From Algoriphagus sp. NG3 (lineage in GTDB: Bacteria; Bacteroidota; Bacteroidia; Cytophagales; Cyclobacteriaceae), in assembly GCF_034119865.1 (NCBI RefSeq), contig NZ_CP139421.1, forward strand, positions 1,364,001 through 1,428,000: a stretch of 64,000 nt of DNA, written 5' to 3'. Numbering within the stretch: position 1 is the first letter of the stretch; each line of letters starts with the position of its first letter. The translations under genes and the position numbers were made by a program. The notes beneath the pieces were generated by a model. The model did no database searches, was not told the DNA's origin, and saw only the letters and a program-made list of their open reading frames with translations. This document shows positions 32,846-41,982 of this stretch, piece after piece.

Positions 32846-33709
32846 TTATAGCTCAGAAATCTTATACTTCGGAGTCCCCCCTTTTTTGCTTGCCACAAAA
32901 GCGCCTAATTTACAGGCGAAATCAAGTGCCTTATCAAGAGATTGCTCTTCTAGATAGGTTTTGATAAAGCCGCTGAGAAAAGCGTCACCCGCACCTATGC
33001 TGTCAGCTACCTGAACTTTGTAACCTGTATGTTTAAAGGTCTTACCGTCTTTATAAAGTAAAGCGCCTTTTGAGCCCATGGTCACGCAGATAAGATCCAT
33101 GGGGAAATGCTGATCTAGGTAAGCACAAACGCTCTCTACCTCAGGATTTATATCAAAATAATTCGCAAAGATTACAAATTCATCCTCGTTTATTTTCAGG
33201 ATATCTGTGTGTCCCAGAAGAGTCTCTATCACCTCAAAATCATAGAAGGGAGGGCGGAAATTAACATCGAAAATCCTTAGGGTTTTATGGTGTAGCAACT
33301 TAAGCAGCGTGCTTAGACTTTCTGAATTTCTTACTCCTAGGGTGCCAAATACGAATGCATTTGAAGAAGATACAGCTTGATCCATTTCAGGATTCCAAGC
33401 AATGAAATCCCAAGCAACAGGAGATACAATTGTATATTTTATATTTTCAGGATCCTCGTCATTTACCAGCACCTTAGAGGTCTCATAATCTTGATTAGTT
33501 TGGATCAGATCAACAGGAAGATTGAAACTAGCTAAGAATTCCAAGAGTTGCCGCCCATCGCTGTCATTTCCAACTGAAGAAATAAGCCTGGAATTTAATC
33601 CCAGCTGATGGAGGTTTAATGCTACATTCATCGGTGCGCCGCCTGGTACTGCTCCCGAAGGAAGGCAATCCCAAAGCATTTCTCCGAAAACGACTACTTT
33701 ATGCTTCAT
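32846..33709 (-). CDS. PfkB-family carbohydrate kinase (fructokinase-like)
   Basis: A 287-residue sugar kinase. N-terminal FGEMLWDCLPSGAVPGGAPMNVA carries the first PfkB glycine signature. The second signature DSIGAGDAFLSGF supplies the catalytic base Asp242 and the anion hole. Sequence style suggests fructokinase, but other hexoses or nucleosides cannot be excluded. It overlaps the upstream MFS sugar transporter by 11 bp and is surely co-expressed with it, giving a transport-then-phosphorylate unit. Confidence 0.88.
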   Translation of the reverse strand: MKHKVVVFGEMLWDCLPSGAVPGGAPMNVALNLHQLGLNSRLISSVGNDSDGRQLLEFLASFNLPVDLIQTNQDYETSKVLVNDEDPENIKYTIVSPVAWDFIAWNPEMDQAVSSSNAFVFGTLGVRNSESLSTLLKLLHHKTLRIFDVNFRPPFYDFEVIETLLGHTDILKINEDEFVIFANYFDINPEVESVCAYLDQHFPMDLICVTMGSKGALLYKDGKTFKHTGYKVQVADSIGAGDAFLSGFIKTYLEEQSLDKALDFACKLGAFVASKKGGTPKYKISEL

Positions 33710-35045
33710 GGGTATTATGTAAATCCTGTTGTATTTCTTCCAGTGATCGGCCTTTGGTTTCAGGCATTTTATACTTGACCCAAAGTAGTTGACAGACCAT
33801 CATCAGGGCGAAGAAAGCAAAGATATATCCCGGCCCAAACTGGGTGGCAAAATAGGGGAATACATTTGCAATCACTGCAGCTAAAATCCAGTGGGTAAAA
33901 CAGCCAATGGACTGACCATAGGCACGAAGTTCATTAGGGAAAACCTCTGATATAAATACCCAGATCACAGCCCCTTGTCCCACTGCATGTGAAGTAATGA
34001 ATGCAAAGACAAATACAGGCAGCCAGAAATTGTCAATTCCACCCACAAGAAAATTATATGACATAAGGGAGAGGGAGATTATATAACCGATTGACCCTAT
34101 ATACATCAGTTTTTTACGCCCGATTTTATCTATGAGGTATAAGCCTACGAAGGTGGCAATAAGATTCACTACGCCTATGCCAATGGTAGAAAACAAGGCG
34201 GATTCTGTGGATATACCTGCCATCTCGAAGACGCGTGGGGCGAAATAAATGATTGCATTGATCCCGGAAACCTGGTTGAAAAATGCGATGAAAATAGCCA
34301 GTAGGGTAGTGGATATAAATGCCTTGTTGAACAGCGCAGAAAAGCTTCCCTTCTGTCTGATGGTTTGTTCTTCTATTATAGCTAATCTTATCGCTTCATC
34401 CACCCCGTCAGGATCAGTTCTCGTGAGTATCTCCCTTGCTTTTACCTGATCATTAAATTTAGCGATAAGCCATCGTGGGCTCTCAGGTATTCTGAATATC
34501 ATCACTGTATAAATAAGTGCAGGAACAGCCTCCATTCCTAACATCCATCGCCAGTCGTTTGCTATTCCGGCGGTTCCAATGAGGTAATTGGATAAATAAG
34601 CCATCAGAATACCGAAAACAATATTAAACTGATAGAGTGCTACAAGCAAACCTCTGTTTTTAGCAGGAGCGATTTCAGATATATACATGGGAGCCACTAC
34701 AGAAGAAGCTCCTACTCCCAGGCCTCCAATAAATCTAAAAAACATAAATGAATAGGGATCACCGGCCATTCCTGATCCTAAGGCAGAAATCAGATATAAT
34801 GCTCCAATCCAGAGAAGACTCTTCTTACGGCCAAACTTATCCGATGGAATGCCTCCAAACAAGGCGCCTATCACGGTGCCATAGAGTGCCATTGCTATGG
34901 CTAAGCCATGCATCAGGTCGTTTAATTTCCATACTTCCTGAATGGCCCGCTCAGCTCCTGAAATCACAGCTGTGTCAAATCCAAACAAAAAGCCGCCTAG
35001 GGCAGCAGTGATTGACAGGAAAAAGGCATATTTTTTTGAGGACAT
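33699..35045 (-). CDS. MFS sugar porter (sugar:H+ symporter family)
   Basis: A 448-residue transporter with 12 predicted helices. Sugar-porter signatures are present: GFLFGFDTAVISGA in TM1, DKFGRKKSLLWIG after TM2, IPESPRWLIAK after TM6, the sugar-contacting FNQVSGINAIIYFAPRVFE in TM7, DKIGRKKLMYIGS and PETKGRSLEEI at the C-terminus. It overlaps the PfkB kinase gene by 11 bp, so imported sugar is probably phosphorylated by that kinase (inference). No regulator lies alongside. Confidence 0.93.
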   Translation of the reverse strand: MSSKKYAFFLSITAALGGFLFGFDTAVISGAERAIQEVWKLNDLMHGLAIAMALYGTVIGALFGGIPSDKFGRKKSLLWIGALYLISALGSGMAGDPYSFMFFRFIGGLGVGASSVVAPMYISEIAPAKNRGLLVALYQFNIVFGILMAYLSNYLIGTAGIANDWRWMLGMEAVPALIYTVMIFRIPESPRWLIAKFNDQVKAREILTRTDPDGVDEAIRLAIIEEQTIRQKGSFSALFNKAFISTTLLAIFIAFFNQVSGINAIIYFAPRVFEMAGISTESALFSTIGIGVVNLIATFVGLYLIDKIGRKKLMYIGSIGYIISLSLMSYNFLVGGIDNFWLPVFVFAFITSHAVGQGAVIWVFISEVFPNELRAYGQSIGCFTHWILAAVIANVFPYFATQFGPGYIFAFFALMMVCQLLWVKYKMPETKGRSLEEIQQDLHNTHEA

Positions 35046-35215
35046 GGGGCTTTTTGGGTTACGATTAATCTGCTAATCTAAAGAGAAGCGGAATAAATCA
35101 AAACCGGGACAAGGATTTAGGCTATTTATTTCTAATAAGGCATATATGGGCTTAGATGAATAGGTGAGGAGACGCCCTTCCTATAGATGAGGCAGATCCT
35201 TTCATAGACTAGTAA

Positions 35216-36508
35216 TTACCTGAAGGCATACACAAAGCTCCCAAATCGCTCAATAATGGCTTTTTCAAGAGTTTCCCTGTGATCTGGATGGGCGATCTTC
35301 ATCAGCTCATAGGCACGTTGACGTAGGTTTTTACCATATAGGTTGACCATTCCGTATTCAGTAACTACATACTGCATATGAGCTCTAGTGGTCACCACTC
35401 CAGCACCTTCTTTTAGGAACGGGACTATTTTGGAGGCACCTTTTCTGGTTGCTGAAGTCAGAGCCATGATGGGTTTCCCTCCCTCGGATAAAGATGCCCC
35501 TCGCATAAAATCCATTTGGCCACCTACTCCGGAGTATTGGTAACTTCCGATAGAATCTGCGCAAACTTGTCCGGTAAGATCCATTTCTAAGCAGCTGTTG
35601 ATGGAGATTACCTTCGGGTTTTTTCGGATGACCGCAGTGTCGTTCACATATGCGGCTTCATGAAATGAAAATTCAGGGTTGTCGTCTATCGCATCATAGA
35701 GTTCTCTTGTCCCCGTGACAAATGCCGATACGATCTTCCCCGGATGCTTTTTCTTGTATTTGTTTGTTATAGCACCTGATCTGAGAAGGCCTAAGATCCC
35801 ATTGGAGAACATTTCTGTATGGATTCCCAGATCTTTGTGCTGTTTCAATGAGTCTAGGACAGCATCAGGGATGGCGCCAATTCCCATCTGTAAAGTGGAA
35901 CGGTCGTCTATCAAGGAAGCGCAGTGGTTTCCGATTTGACGCTCGGTATCGGTGATTTTATCCCCGTAATTCACTTCAGGCAAAGGTTCATCCACGTAGA
36001 TTGCAGCATGAAACTTTGAAATGTGGATCTGACCATCTCCATGGGTTCTCGGCATTTGTTTGTTGACCTGTGCTATTATAGTTCGGGCAGTTTCTACGGC
36101 TGGTTTTGCCACATCCACAGAGGTGCCCAGAGAGCAGAATCCATGGGCATCAGGTTCAGAGACCTGCACAATGGCAACATCTATTGTAAGGATATTCTTT
36201 CGGAATAGGTGGCCAATCTCACTCAGGAATATAGGGACATAACCCCCATGCTCAGAATTGACGGCTTGCCTTACGTTTTGGGATACAAAAAGTGAATTCA
36301 TGTAAAAACTTCTCCTACATTCATCTGCTACTAAAGGCATGTCCCCAAGCGTGGTGATAGCGACTATTTCCACATCGGACAATTCATCTTTTCTAGCAGC
36401 CAGCGCATATAAGAGCCTAGTAGGTGTGGCAGCACTGCCATGTATAAAAATCCGTTGATGGCTTTGTATGGAAGAAACGGCAACTTCAGGACTAACATAA
36501 GTAATCAT
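35216..36508 (-). CDS. Acetyl-CoA hydrolase/transferase family protein (4-hydroxybutyrate CoA-transferase-like)
   Basis: A 430-residue class I CoA-transferase. Landmarks are IFIHGSAATPTRLLYALAAR, LQMGIGAIPDAVLDSL, the HTEMFSNGILGLLRSGAITN block with the likely catalytic Glu, and the CoA-binding glycines YSGVGGQMDFMRGASLS. It probably moves CoA between acetate and a short acyl group. It is divergent from the fused isobutyryl-CoA mutase, so the two may share control and work in short branched or C4 acyl-CoA metabolism (inference). Confidence 0.88.
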   Translation of the reverse strand: MITYVSPEVAVSSIQSHQRIFIHGSAATPTRLLYALAARKDELSDVEIVAITTLGDMPLVADECRRSFYMNSLFVSQNVRQAVNSEHGGYVPIFLSEIGHLFRKNILTIDVAIVQVSEPDAHGFCSLGTSVDVAKPAVETARTIIAQVNKQMPRTHGDGQIHISKFHAAIYVDEPLPEVNYGDKITDTERQIGNHCASLIDDRSTLQMGIGAIPDAVLDSLKQHKDLGIHTEMFSNGILGLLRSGAITNKYKKKHPGKIVSAFVTGTRELYDAIDDNPEFSFHEAAYVNDTAVIRKNPKVISINSCLEMDLTGQVCADSIGSYQYSGVGGQMDFMRGASLSEGGKPIMALTSATRKGASKIVPFLKEGAGVVTTRAHMQYVVTEYGMVNLYGKNLRQRAYELMKIAHPDHRETLEKAIIERFGSFVYAFR

Positions 36509-36850
36509 AACAGCAAAAATTAAAGTTCTATGGCGATTAAATTATAGCAAACAAGATCGTAAAAAATACCTACAAAGTGCTTTGAAATAAGCATTTTAAC
36601 AATTTCAAGAATATAACCTGTGAGACTGGTAAGTAGGTGTATTCGCTGTCATTTACTTATAAAAACATCCTATTTCTAGTTATAAAATGAGTAGAATAGT
36701 CGGTTGATTTATCCAAATTATATTTTGTTTTTCCCGGTATAACAAAAGTGGGGCGGTCGTTTAATTACTATATTTGTGTGCAGTGAAGCCGCATACAGGC
36801 CTTGCTGACTTTCAAAAAACAGATAGTACCTAAAAGCTAACCCAACTCCA
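36509..36850. other. Divergent intergenic region, CoA-transferase / IcmF
   Basis: 342 bp with no gene. It must hold both divergent promoters. The only good box is TATATTTG at 36769-36776. Nothing else structured was seen. Confidence 0.5.
36769..36776 (+). promoter_or_regulatory. Candidate -7 element of the icmF-like gene
   Basis: TATATTTG matches TAnnTTTG, 74 bp upstream of the ATG. The -33 region (aaaGTG) is poor. Confidence 0.45.
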
Positions 36851-39800
36851 ATGTCCACAATCACTGAGAGCTATAAACCCAAAAACCACATCCGTATAGT
36901 CACCGCAGCTTCCCTATTTGATGGGCACGATGCGGCCATCAATATTATGCGGAGAATCATACAGTCCACCGGATGTGAGGTGATCCATCTAGGCCATAAC
37001 CGATCTGTGCAGGAGATAGTAGATTGTGCCCTTCAGGAGGATGTACAGGCTATTGCCATCACATCTTATCAAGGAGGTCATGTGGAGTTTTTCAAGTATA
37101 TGTATGATTTGCTCCGGGAAAAAGGCGCCGCTCATGTGAAGATTTTCGGTGGAGGAGGAGGGACTATCTTGCCTGAAGAGATCCACGAACTTCATGAATA
37201 TGGAATTACCAGGATTTATGCTCCGGATGATGGGCGTGCGATGGGACTGCAGGGAATGATCAATGATCTGGTGAGTCAATGTGATTTTGCAATTGGGGAT
37301 GAACTGTCTGAAGGTTTTGTACTAGATACAGACAACAAACAGCATGTTGCCCGGGCAATATCTGCATTCGAAAATTTCCCTGAAAATTCTTCTTCTCTTC
37401 TGGATACGGTAAGAAAGCAAAGTAAAGATTGTAAAATCCCTGTGTTGGGGATTACCGGGACAGGTGGTGCAGGAAAGTCTTCACTTGTAGATGAGTTGGT
37501 GCGGAGATTTTTGATGGATTTTACAGATAAAACATTGGCTATCATATCTGTTGACCCTTCCAAGCGAAAAACAGGTGGAGCATTGCTAGGTGATAGAATT
37601 CGCATGAATGCCATTCATCATCCACGGGTTTATATGCGCTCACTGGCTACCCGGCAGTCAAATCTTGCGCTTTCAAAATACGTACAGGATGCTGTGGATA
37701 CAGTAAAAGCGGCGGGCTTTGATATGGTGATTTTGGAAACCTCAGGTATAGGTCAGTCTGATACCGAGATCATAGAGCATTCAGACCTTTCTCTCTATGT
37801 GATGACGCCGGAGTACGGTGCAGCGTCTCAGCTGGAAAAAATCGATATGCTTGATTTTGCAGATGTGATTGCCTTGAACAAGTTTGATAAAAGAGGGGCT
37901 TTGGATGCCATCAGGGATGTGAAAAAGCAATATAGACGTAACCATGGTCTTTGGGATACCAAGGATGAAGAAATACCTGTGTTTGGTACTATTGCCTCGC
38001 AATTTAATGACCCGGGTATGAATCAGCTTTATCGTACCATAATCACCAAAATCGCCGAAAACCATCTAGAATTACAAAGTAGCTTTGAACTGACCGCAGG
38101 CACAGCTGAGAAACTATTTATTATCCCTCCCTCTAGAACAAGGTATCTATCAGAAATCGTAGAGATCAACAGAAATTATGATGTGTGGGTAGAGGAGCAA
38201 AAAGAGATCGCCCAGCAACTTTATAGCATTACCAAGTCTATAGAGGCAATACAACAAACCAAAATAGACGATAAGGACAGGTTGATCAAAGAGTTGAAAG
38301 AGGTGTATGCCCAAGTAGAACTTGAATTTGATCCAAAAAACAAAAAATGGCTGGAGGAATGGGCTTCTGAATCTGCTAAATACGCTGCTGATTTCTATGT
38401 ATTTAAAGTCCGGGATAAGGAGATTAAGGTGAAAACATTCTCCAAGTCACTCTCAGATACACGCATAGCTAAAATCTCATTGCCCAAATATGAAGCTTGG
38501 GGCGATCTTTTGAAATGGGGGCTCAGAGAAAATGTGCCGGGTAAGTTTCCATATACTGCAGGAGTATTTCCATTCAAGCGGGAAGGAGAGGATCCTACCC
38601 GGATGTTTGCCGGTGAAGGAGGGCCAGAGCGAACCAATAAACGCTTTCATTATGTGTCTAAGGATATGGCAGCCAAAAGGCTTTCAACTGCCTTTGACTC
38701 TGTGACACTCTATGGTGAGGATCCAGACCATAGGCCTGATATCTACGGAAAAATAGGCAATTCGGGGGTAAGTGTCTGCTGTCTTGATGACGCCAAGAAG
38801 CTCTACTCAGGATTTAATCTGGTAGATCCAATGACTTCGGTATCAATGACTATTAATGGCCCTGCTGCTACTATGACAGCTTTTTTCATGAATGCTGCGA
38901 TTGATCAGCAATGCGAAGTCTATATTAAAGAAAATGGACTGGAGGAGCAGATTCAAGAGAAAATTGAAAAGATATACGCTAGTAAAAACCTTCCTCGACC
39001 AACCTATAATGTGAAGGTTCCAGAAGGAAATGATGGGCTGGGTCTAATGCTCTTAGGGATAACAGGCGACCAGGTGCTGCCTGCAGAGGTGTATCAGAAA
39101 ATTAAAGCTGACACCATCTCAAAGGTAAGGGGAACAGTCCAAGCTGATATTCTTAAAGAAGACCAAGCACAGAATACCTGTATATTCTCAACAGAATTTT
39201 CCTTAAGACTGATGGGGGATGTACAGCAGTACTTCATCGAGCAGGGAATCCGTAATTTCTATTCTGTATCTATTTCCGGTTACCATATTGCGGAGGCAGG
39301 TGCCAATCCAATTACCCAATTGGCACTGACTCTTTCCAACGGATTTACTTATGTAGAATACTACGTGAGCCGCGGAATGGATATCAATCAATTTGCACCA
39401 AATCTATCTTTCTTTTTCTCTAACGGAATAGATCCTGAGTATGCGGTGATAGGAAGAGTCGCGCGGAGAATCTGGGCCAAAGCCATGAAACTGAAGTATG
39501 GCGCAAACGAGCGATCCCAGATGCTTAAATACCATATTCAGACTTCAGGCCGCTCCTTGCACGCGCAGGAGATTGACTTCAATGATATCCGGACTACACT
39601 GCAGGCACTGTATGCCATATACGATAATTGCAATTCACTGCATACCAATGCGTACGATGAAGCCATTACTACGCCTACTGAAGCATCAGTTCGTAGAGCT
39701 ATGGCTATACAATTGATAATCAATAAAGAATTGGGATTGGCAAAAAATGAAAATCCCATTCAAGGCTCTTTTATTACCGAGGAATTAACGGATCTGGTAG

Positions 39801-40228
39801 AAGAGGCTGTTTATGTGGAATTTGACAGGATCACGGAGCGTGGTGGTGTCCTGGGTGCTATGGAGACTATGTATCAGCGTGGCAAGATCCAGGAAGAAAG
39901 TATGCACTATGAAATGCTGAAGCATACCGGAGAATTTCCCATTATCGGAGTGAACACCTTCCTGTCTTCTGATGGATCTCCTACAGTGAGGCCAGGTGAA
40001 GTCATTCGGGCAGAGAAGAATGAAAAAGAAGCTCAGATCAAAACCCTGGAAACCTTACATGCCGCTAATCCTGATATGGTGGAAAAGCACCTGCAGAAAC
40101 TAAAGAAAGTAGCTGTGCAAAATGAGAATGTCTTCGAGGAACTTATGGAGGCGGTTAAGTATTGTTCTCTAGGTGAGATTACCCATGCATTGTATGAGGT
40201 AGGGGGACAATATCGCCGAAATATGTAG
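36851..40228 (+). CDS. icmF: Fused isobutyryl-CoA mutase (IcmF-type, B12-dependent)
   Basis: A 1125-residue single-chain mutase interconverting isobutyryl-CoA and n-butyryl-CoA. The N-terminal B12-binding domain contains [13 protein letters not shown] (axial ligand His26) and later [13 protein letters not shown] MeaI/MeaB-type G-protein chaperone domain follows from about residue 195, with P-loop GTGGAGKSS and switch [20 protein letters not shown]. The mutase barrel occupies about 560-1125 and carries [24 protein letters not shown], typical of IcmF rather than methylmalonyl-CoA mutase. The domain order matches known IcmF. It is divergent from a CoA-transferase and upstream of osmC. Confidence 0.92.
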   Translation: MSTITESYKPKNHIRIVTAASLFDGHDAAINIMRRIIQSTGCEVIHLGHNRSVQEIVDCALQEDVQAIAITSYQGGHVEFFKYMYDLLREKGAAHVKIFGGGGGTILPEEIHELHEYGITRIYAPDDGRAMGLQGMINDLVSQCDFAIGDELSEGFVLDTDNKQHVARAISAFENFPENSSSLLDTVRKQSKDCKIPVLGITGTGGAGKSSLVDELVRRFLMDFTDKTLAIISVDPSKRKTGGALLGDRIRMNAIHHPRVYMRSLATRQSNLALSKYVQDAVDTVKAAGFDMVILETSGIGQSDTEIIEHSDLSLYVMTPEYGAASQLEKIDMLDFADVIALNKFDKRGALDAIRDVKKQYRRNHGLWDTKDEEIPVFGTIASQFNDPGMNQLYRTIITKIAENHLELQSSFELTAGTAEKLFIIPPSRTRYLSEIVEINRNYDVWVEEQKEIAQQLYSITKSIEAIQQTKIDDKDRLIKELKEVYAQVELEFDPKNKKWLEEWASESAKYAADFYVFKVRDKEIKVKTFSKSLSDTRIAKISLPKYEAWGDLLKWGLRENVPGKFPYTAGVFPFKREGEDPTRMFAGEGGPERTNKRFHYVSKDMAAKRLSTAFDSVTLYGEDPDHRPDIYGKIGNSGVSVCCLDDAKKLYSGFNLVDPMTSVSMTINGPAATMTAFFMNAAIDQQCEVYIKENGLEEQIQEKIEKIYASKNLPRPTYNVKVPEGNDGLGLMLLGITGDQVLPAEVYQKIKADTISKVRGTVQADILKEDQAQNTCIFSTEFSLRLMGDVQQYFIEQGIRNFYSVSISGYHIAEAGANPITQLALTLSNGFTYVEYYVSRGMDINQFAPNLSFFFSNGIDPEYAVIGRVARRIWAKAMKLKYGANERSQMLKYHIQTSGRSLHAQEIDFNDIRTTLQALYAIYDNCNSLHTNAYDEAITTPTEASVRRAMAIQLIINKELGLAKNENPIQGSFITEELTDLVEEAVYVEFDRITERGGVLGAMETMYQRGKIQEESMHYEMLKHTGEFPIIGVNTFLSSDGSPTVRPGEVIRAEKNEKEAQIKTLETLHAANPDMVEKHLQKLKKVAVQNENVFEELMEAVKYCSLGEITHALYEVGGQYRRNM

Positions 40229-40294
40229 AATGCAAAATTGGAAGATTGAAAAATTCTTAAATAACAGTAAGACTAAAGACTAATTTAAAATATA

Positions 40295-40708
40295 ATGGCA
40301 AAAAGGAACGTAACAGTCCGAATGAAAGCGGACCATGAGTATGAAGCGGTGAATCCCCAGGGCAATGTGGTACAGATAGATATGTACGACCCACAGGAGA
40401 AAAAGTCTCAATCGCCTATGGATTTATTGCTATCAGCTTTGGGGTCATGCGCATCTGTGGATGCGGTATTGATGATGAAGAAAAAACGTAAAACAGTAGA
40501 GGATTTTTATGTAGAAGTGGAAGGGATCAGGAATGAGGGCATACCGGCCTTTTTTACTGAAATATCTATGAAATTTGTGTTGATTTCACCGGATGCTAAG
40601 CAGGAGGAATTTGCAAAAGTAGTTGCTCTGTCTGTAGAGAAATACTGCTCCGTGGCCTCTTCTTTGAAGTCAACTATTACTTTTACATCAGAGGTTAAAA
40701 TATCCTGA
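40295..40708 (+). CDS. OsmC family protein
   Basis: A 137-residue OsmC/Ohr-superfamily protein. The sequence SPMDLLLSALGSCASVDAVLMMKKKRK contains the first conserved Cys, and VEKYCSVASSLKSTI the second, the redox pair used by OsmC to reduce organic peroxides. It lies 66 bp after the mutase gene and 2 bp before a small gene of unknown function. Specificity is undetermined. Confidence 0.88.
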   Translation: MAKRNVTVRMKADHEYEAVNPQGNVVQIDMYDPQEKKSQSPMDLLLSALGSCASVDAVLMMKKKRKTVEDFYVEVEGIRNEGIPAFFTEISMKFVLISPDAKQEEFAKVVALSVEKYCSVASSLKSTITFTSEVKIS

Positions 40709-40710
40709 AT

Positions 40711-40950
40711 ATGAGGGTGGTGAAGGAGTTTTCCCAGGAGGATATTCGTATCAGTATATTCTCCTGGAACAATAAATATATAATCAAGTTTGAACTTGGG
40801 CCTATGGAGCAGACATTCAAACTTCCGGAGACGGATGTCCTTGATGAAAATGATCTTAAGGCTTTCTGGACGGGTGATTTTTTTGAAAAAGTGAAATTAA
40901 GATTTAAGGAAATGGGCCAATCATTTCGTGCTGAAGTGGAAAATTTATAA
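40711..40950 (+). CDS. Small conserved-looking protein of unknown function
   Basis: A 79-residue soluble protein (MRVVKEFSQEDIRISIFSWN..., DENDLKAFWTGDFFEKVKLRFKEM). It seems to form a short antiparallel sheet followed by two helices. I do not recognise a family. It begins 2 bp after the osmC stop and 21 bp before the Cache lipoprotein gene, so it is probably part of the same transcript and is likely real rather than a chance frame. Confidence 0.65.
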   Translation: MRVVKEFSQEDIRISIFSWNNKYIIKFELGPMEQTFKLPETDVLDENDLKAFWTGDFFEKVKLRFKEMGQSFRAEVENL

Positions 40951-40971
40951 TTTCCATTTCAGCAGAAATCT

Positions 40972-41982
40972 ATGAAGTCAATTCTTACTTACTTTTCCCT
41001 AGGACTCCTTTTTTTTACTTCCTGTACCTCGGCGGATAGTACTGACAAGGATCTTGACAAACAGCCGGATAAGAATATTATTCTGGAAATGGAGTCTGAA
41101 CTGCAGTTGTTGGAAGATGAGATTATTCTTCTAAAGGAACATTTTGAATTTTTATTGGGTAACAGGGACAGTGTCCTCTTATCATCCCCAAAGGATAAAT
41201 ATACTTTTGACAAAGGGTTTTCTACAAACACCCCTCGGGATTCAGGCATTTTAAGTTCTGTTGTTATTTTTAGGAATACCCCTGATTATGACAGATCGCT
41301 GGAAAATGTATTGGTCACAAATTCCATGGATTCACTTTTTCATAGGGTGATGAACAGATATGATATGATAGCCCAGGTATACTTCAATACAGTGGATCAA
41401 GTGTCCCGTGTATATCCTCCCTATGATGCGAAAACCCTTTTGGATCCCTATATCGATGTGACCAAGTTTAATTTTTTCTACGAGGCTAATGAGAAAAATA
41501 ACCCTGAAAAGGGGCCTAAGTGGACCAAAGAAGTCTATATTGATCCTGCAGGAAGGGGTTGGATCTTGTCTTTGATTCATCCTGTTTTTGACGAAGGGGT
41601 TTTGTATTCTGTGTTGGGAATAGATATCACCATAGATACGATTATTGGTAGGTTTTTGGAGAAAAGATCAGGTAATTATCTGATTATAAATAGTAAAGGG
41701 GATATAGTAGGGGGTGATGCGGCGGCCATAGAAGCGCTGAGTTTTCCTCCGTTGCTCAATCACGTGTATAGAGAAACTATTCGTGCGGACAACTTTAGGA
41801 TTTCGGACTTTAATTTGTTCAATAGCAAGAATAAGGAGGTTCGGTCTATGGCACAGGCATTTTTGTTGCAGAGAAAAGACCACTTTGCATTTAAAGATGA
41901 CTTCAGTCCAAAAGAAGCATATTCCGTTCCCTTAAATCTCCTTGATTGGTACTTGGTAAGAATTAATCCCAGGGGACGATGA
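40972..41982 (+). CDS. Lipoprotein with Cache-type sensory domain
   Basis: A 336-residue lipoprotein, acylated at Cys18 (FFTSC). An N-terminal coiled-coil-prone segment (LEMESELQLLEDEIILLKEHFEFLL) precedes a periplasmic Cache/PDC-like fold. Its typical strand set includes PKWTKEVYIDPAGRGWILSLIHPVF and GVLYSVLGIDITIDTIIGRF, with the C-terminal sheet containing GNYLIINSKGDIVGGDA. Such domains bind small ligands. It overlaps the hybrid kinase gene by 4 bp and the two are surely co-translated, suggesting that the lipoprotein supplies the ligand-binding part of the receptor (inference). Confidence 0.8.
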   Translation: MKSILTYFSLGLLFFTSCTSADSTDKDLDKQPDKNIILEMESELQLLEDEIILLKEHFEFLLGNRDSVLLSSPKDKYTFDKGFSTNTPRDSGILSSVVIFRNTPDYDRSLENVLVTNSMDSLFHRVMNRYDMIAQVYFNTVDQVSRVYPPYDAKTLLDPYIDVTKFNFFYEANEKNNPEKGPKWTKEVYIDPAGRGWILSLIHPVFDEGVLYSVLGIDITIDTIIGRFLEKRSGNYLIINSKGDIVGGDAAAIEALSFPPLLNHVYRETIRADNFRISDFNLFNSKNKEVRSMAQAFLLQRKDHFAFKDDFSPKEAYSVPLNLLDWYLVRINPRGR

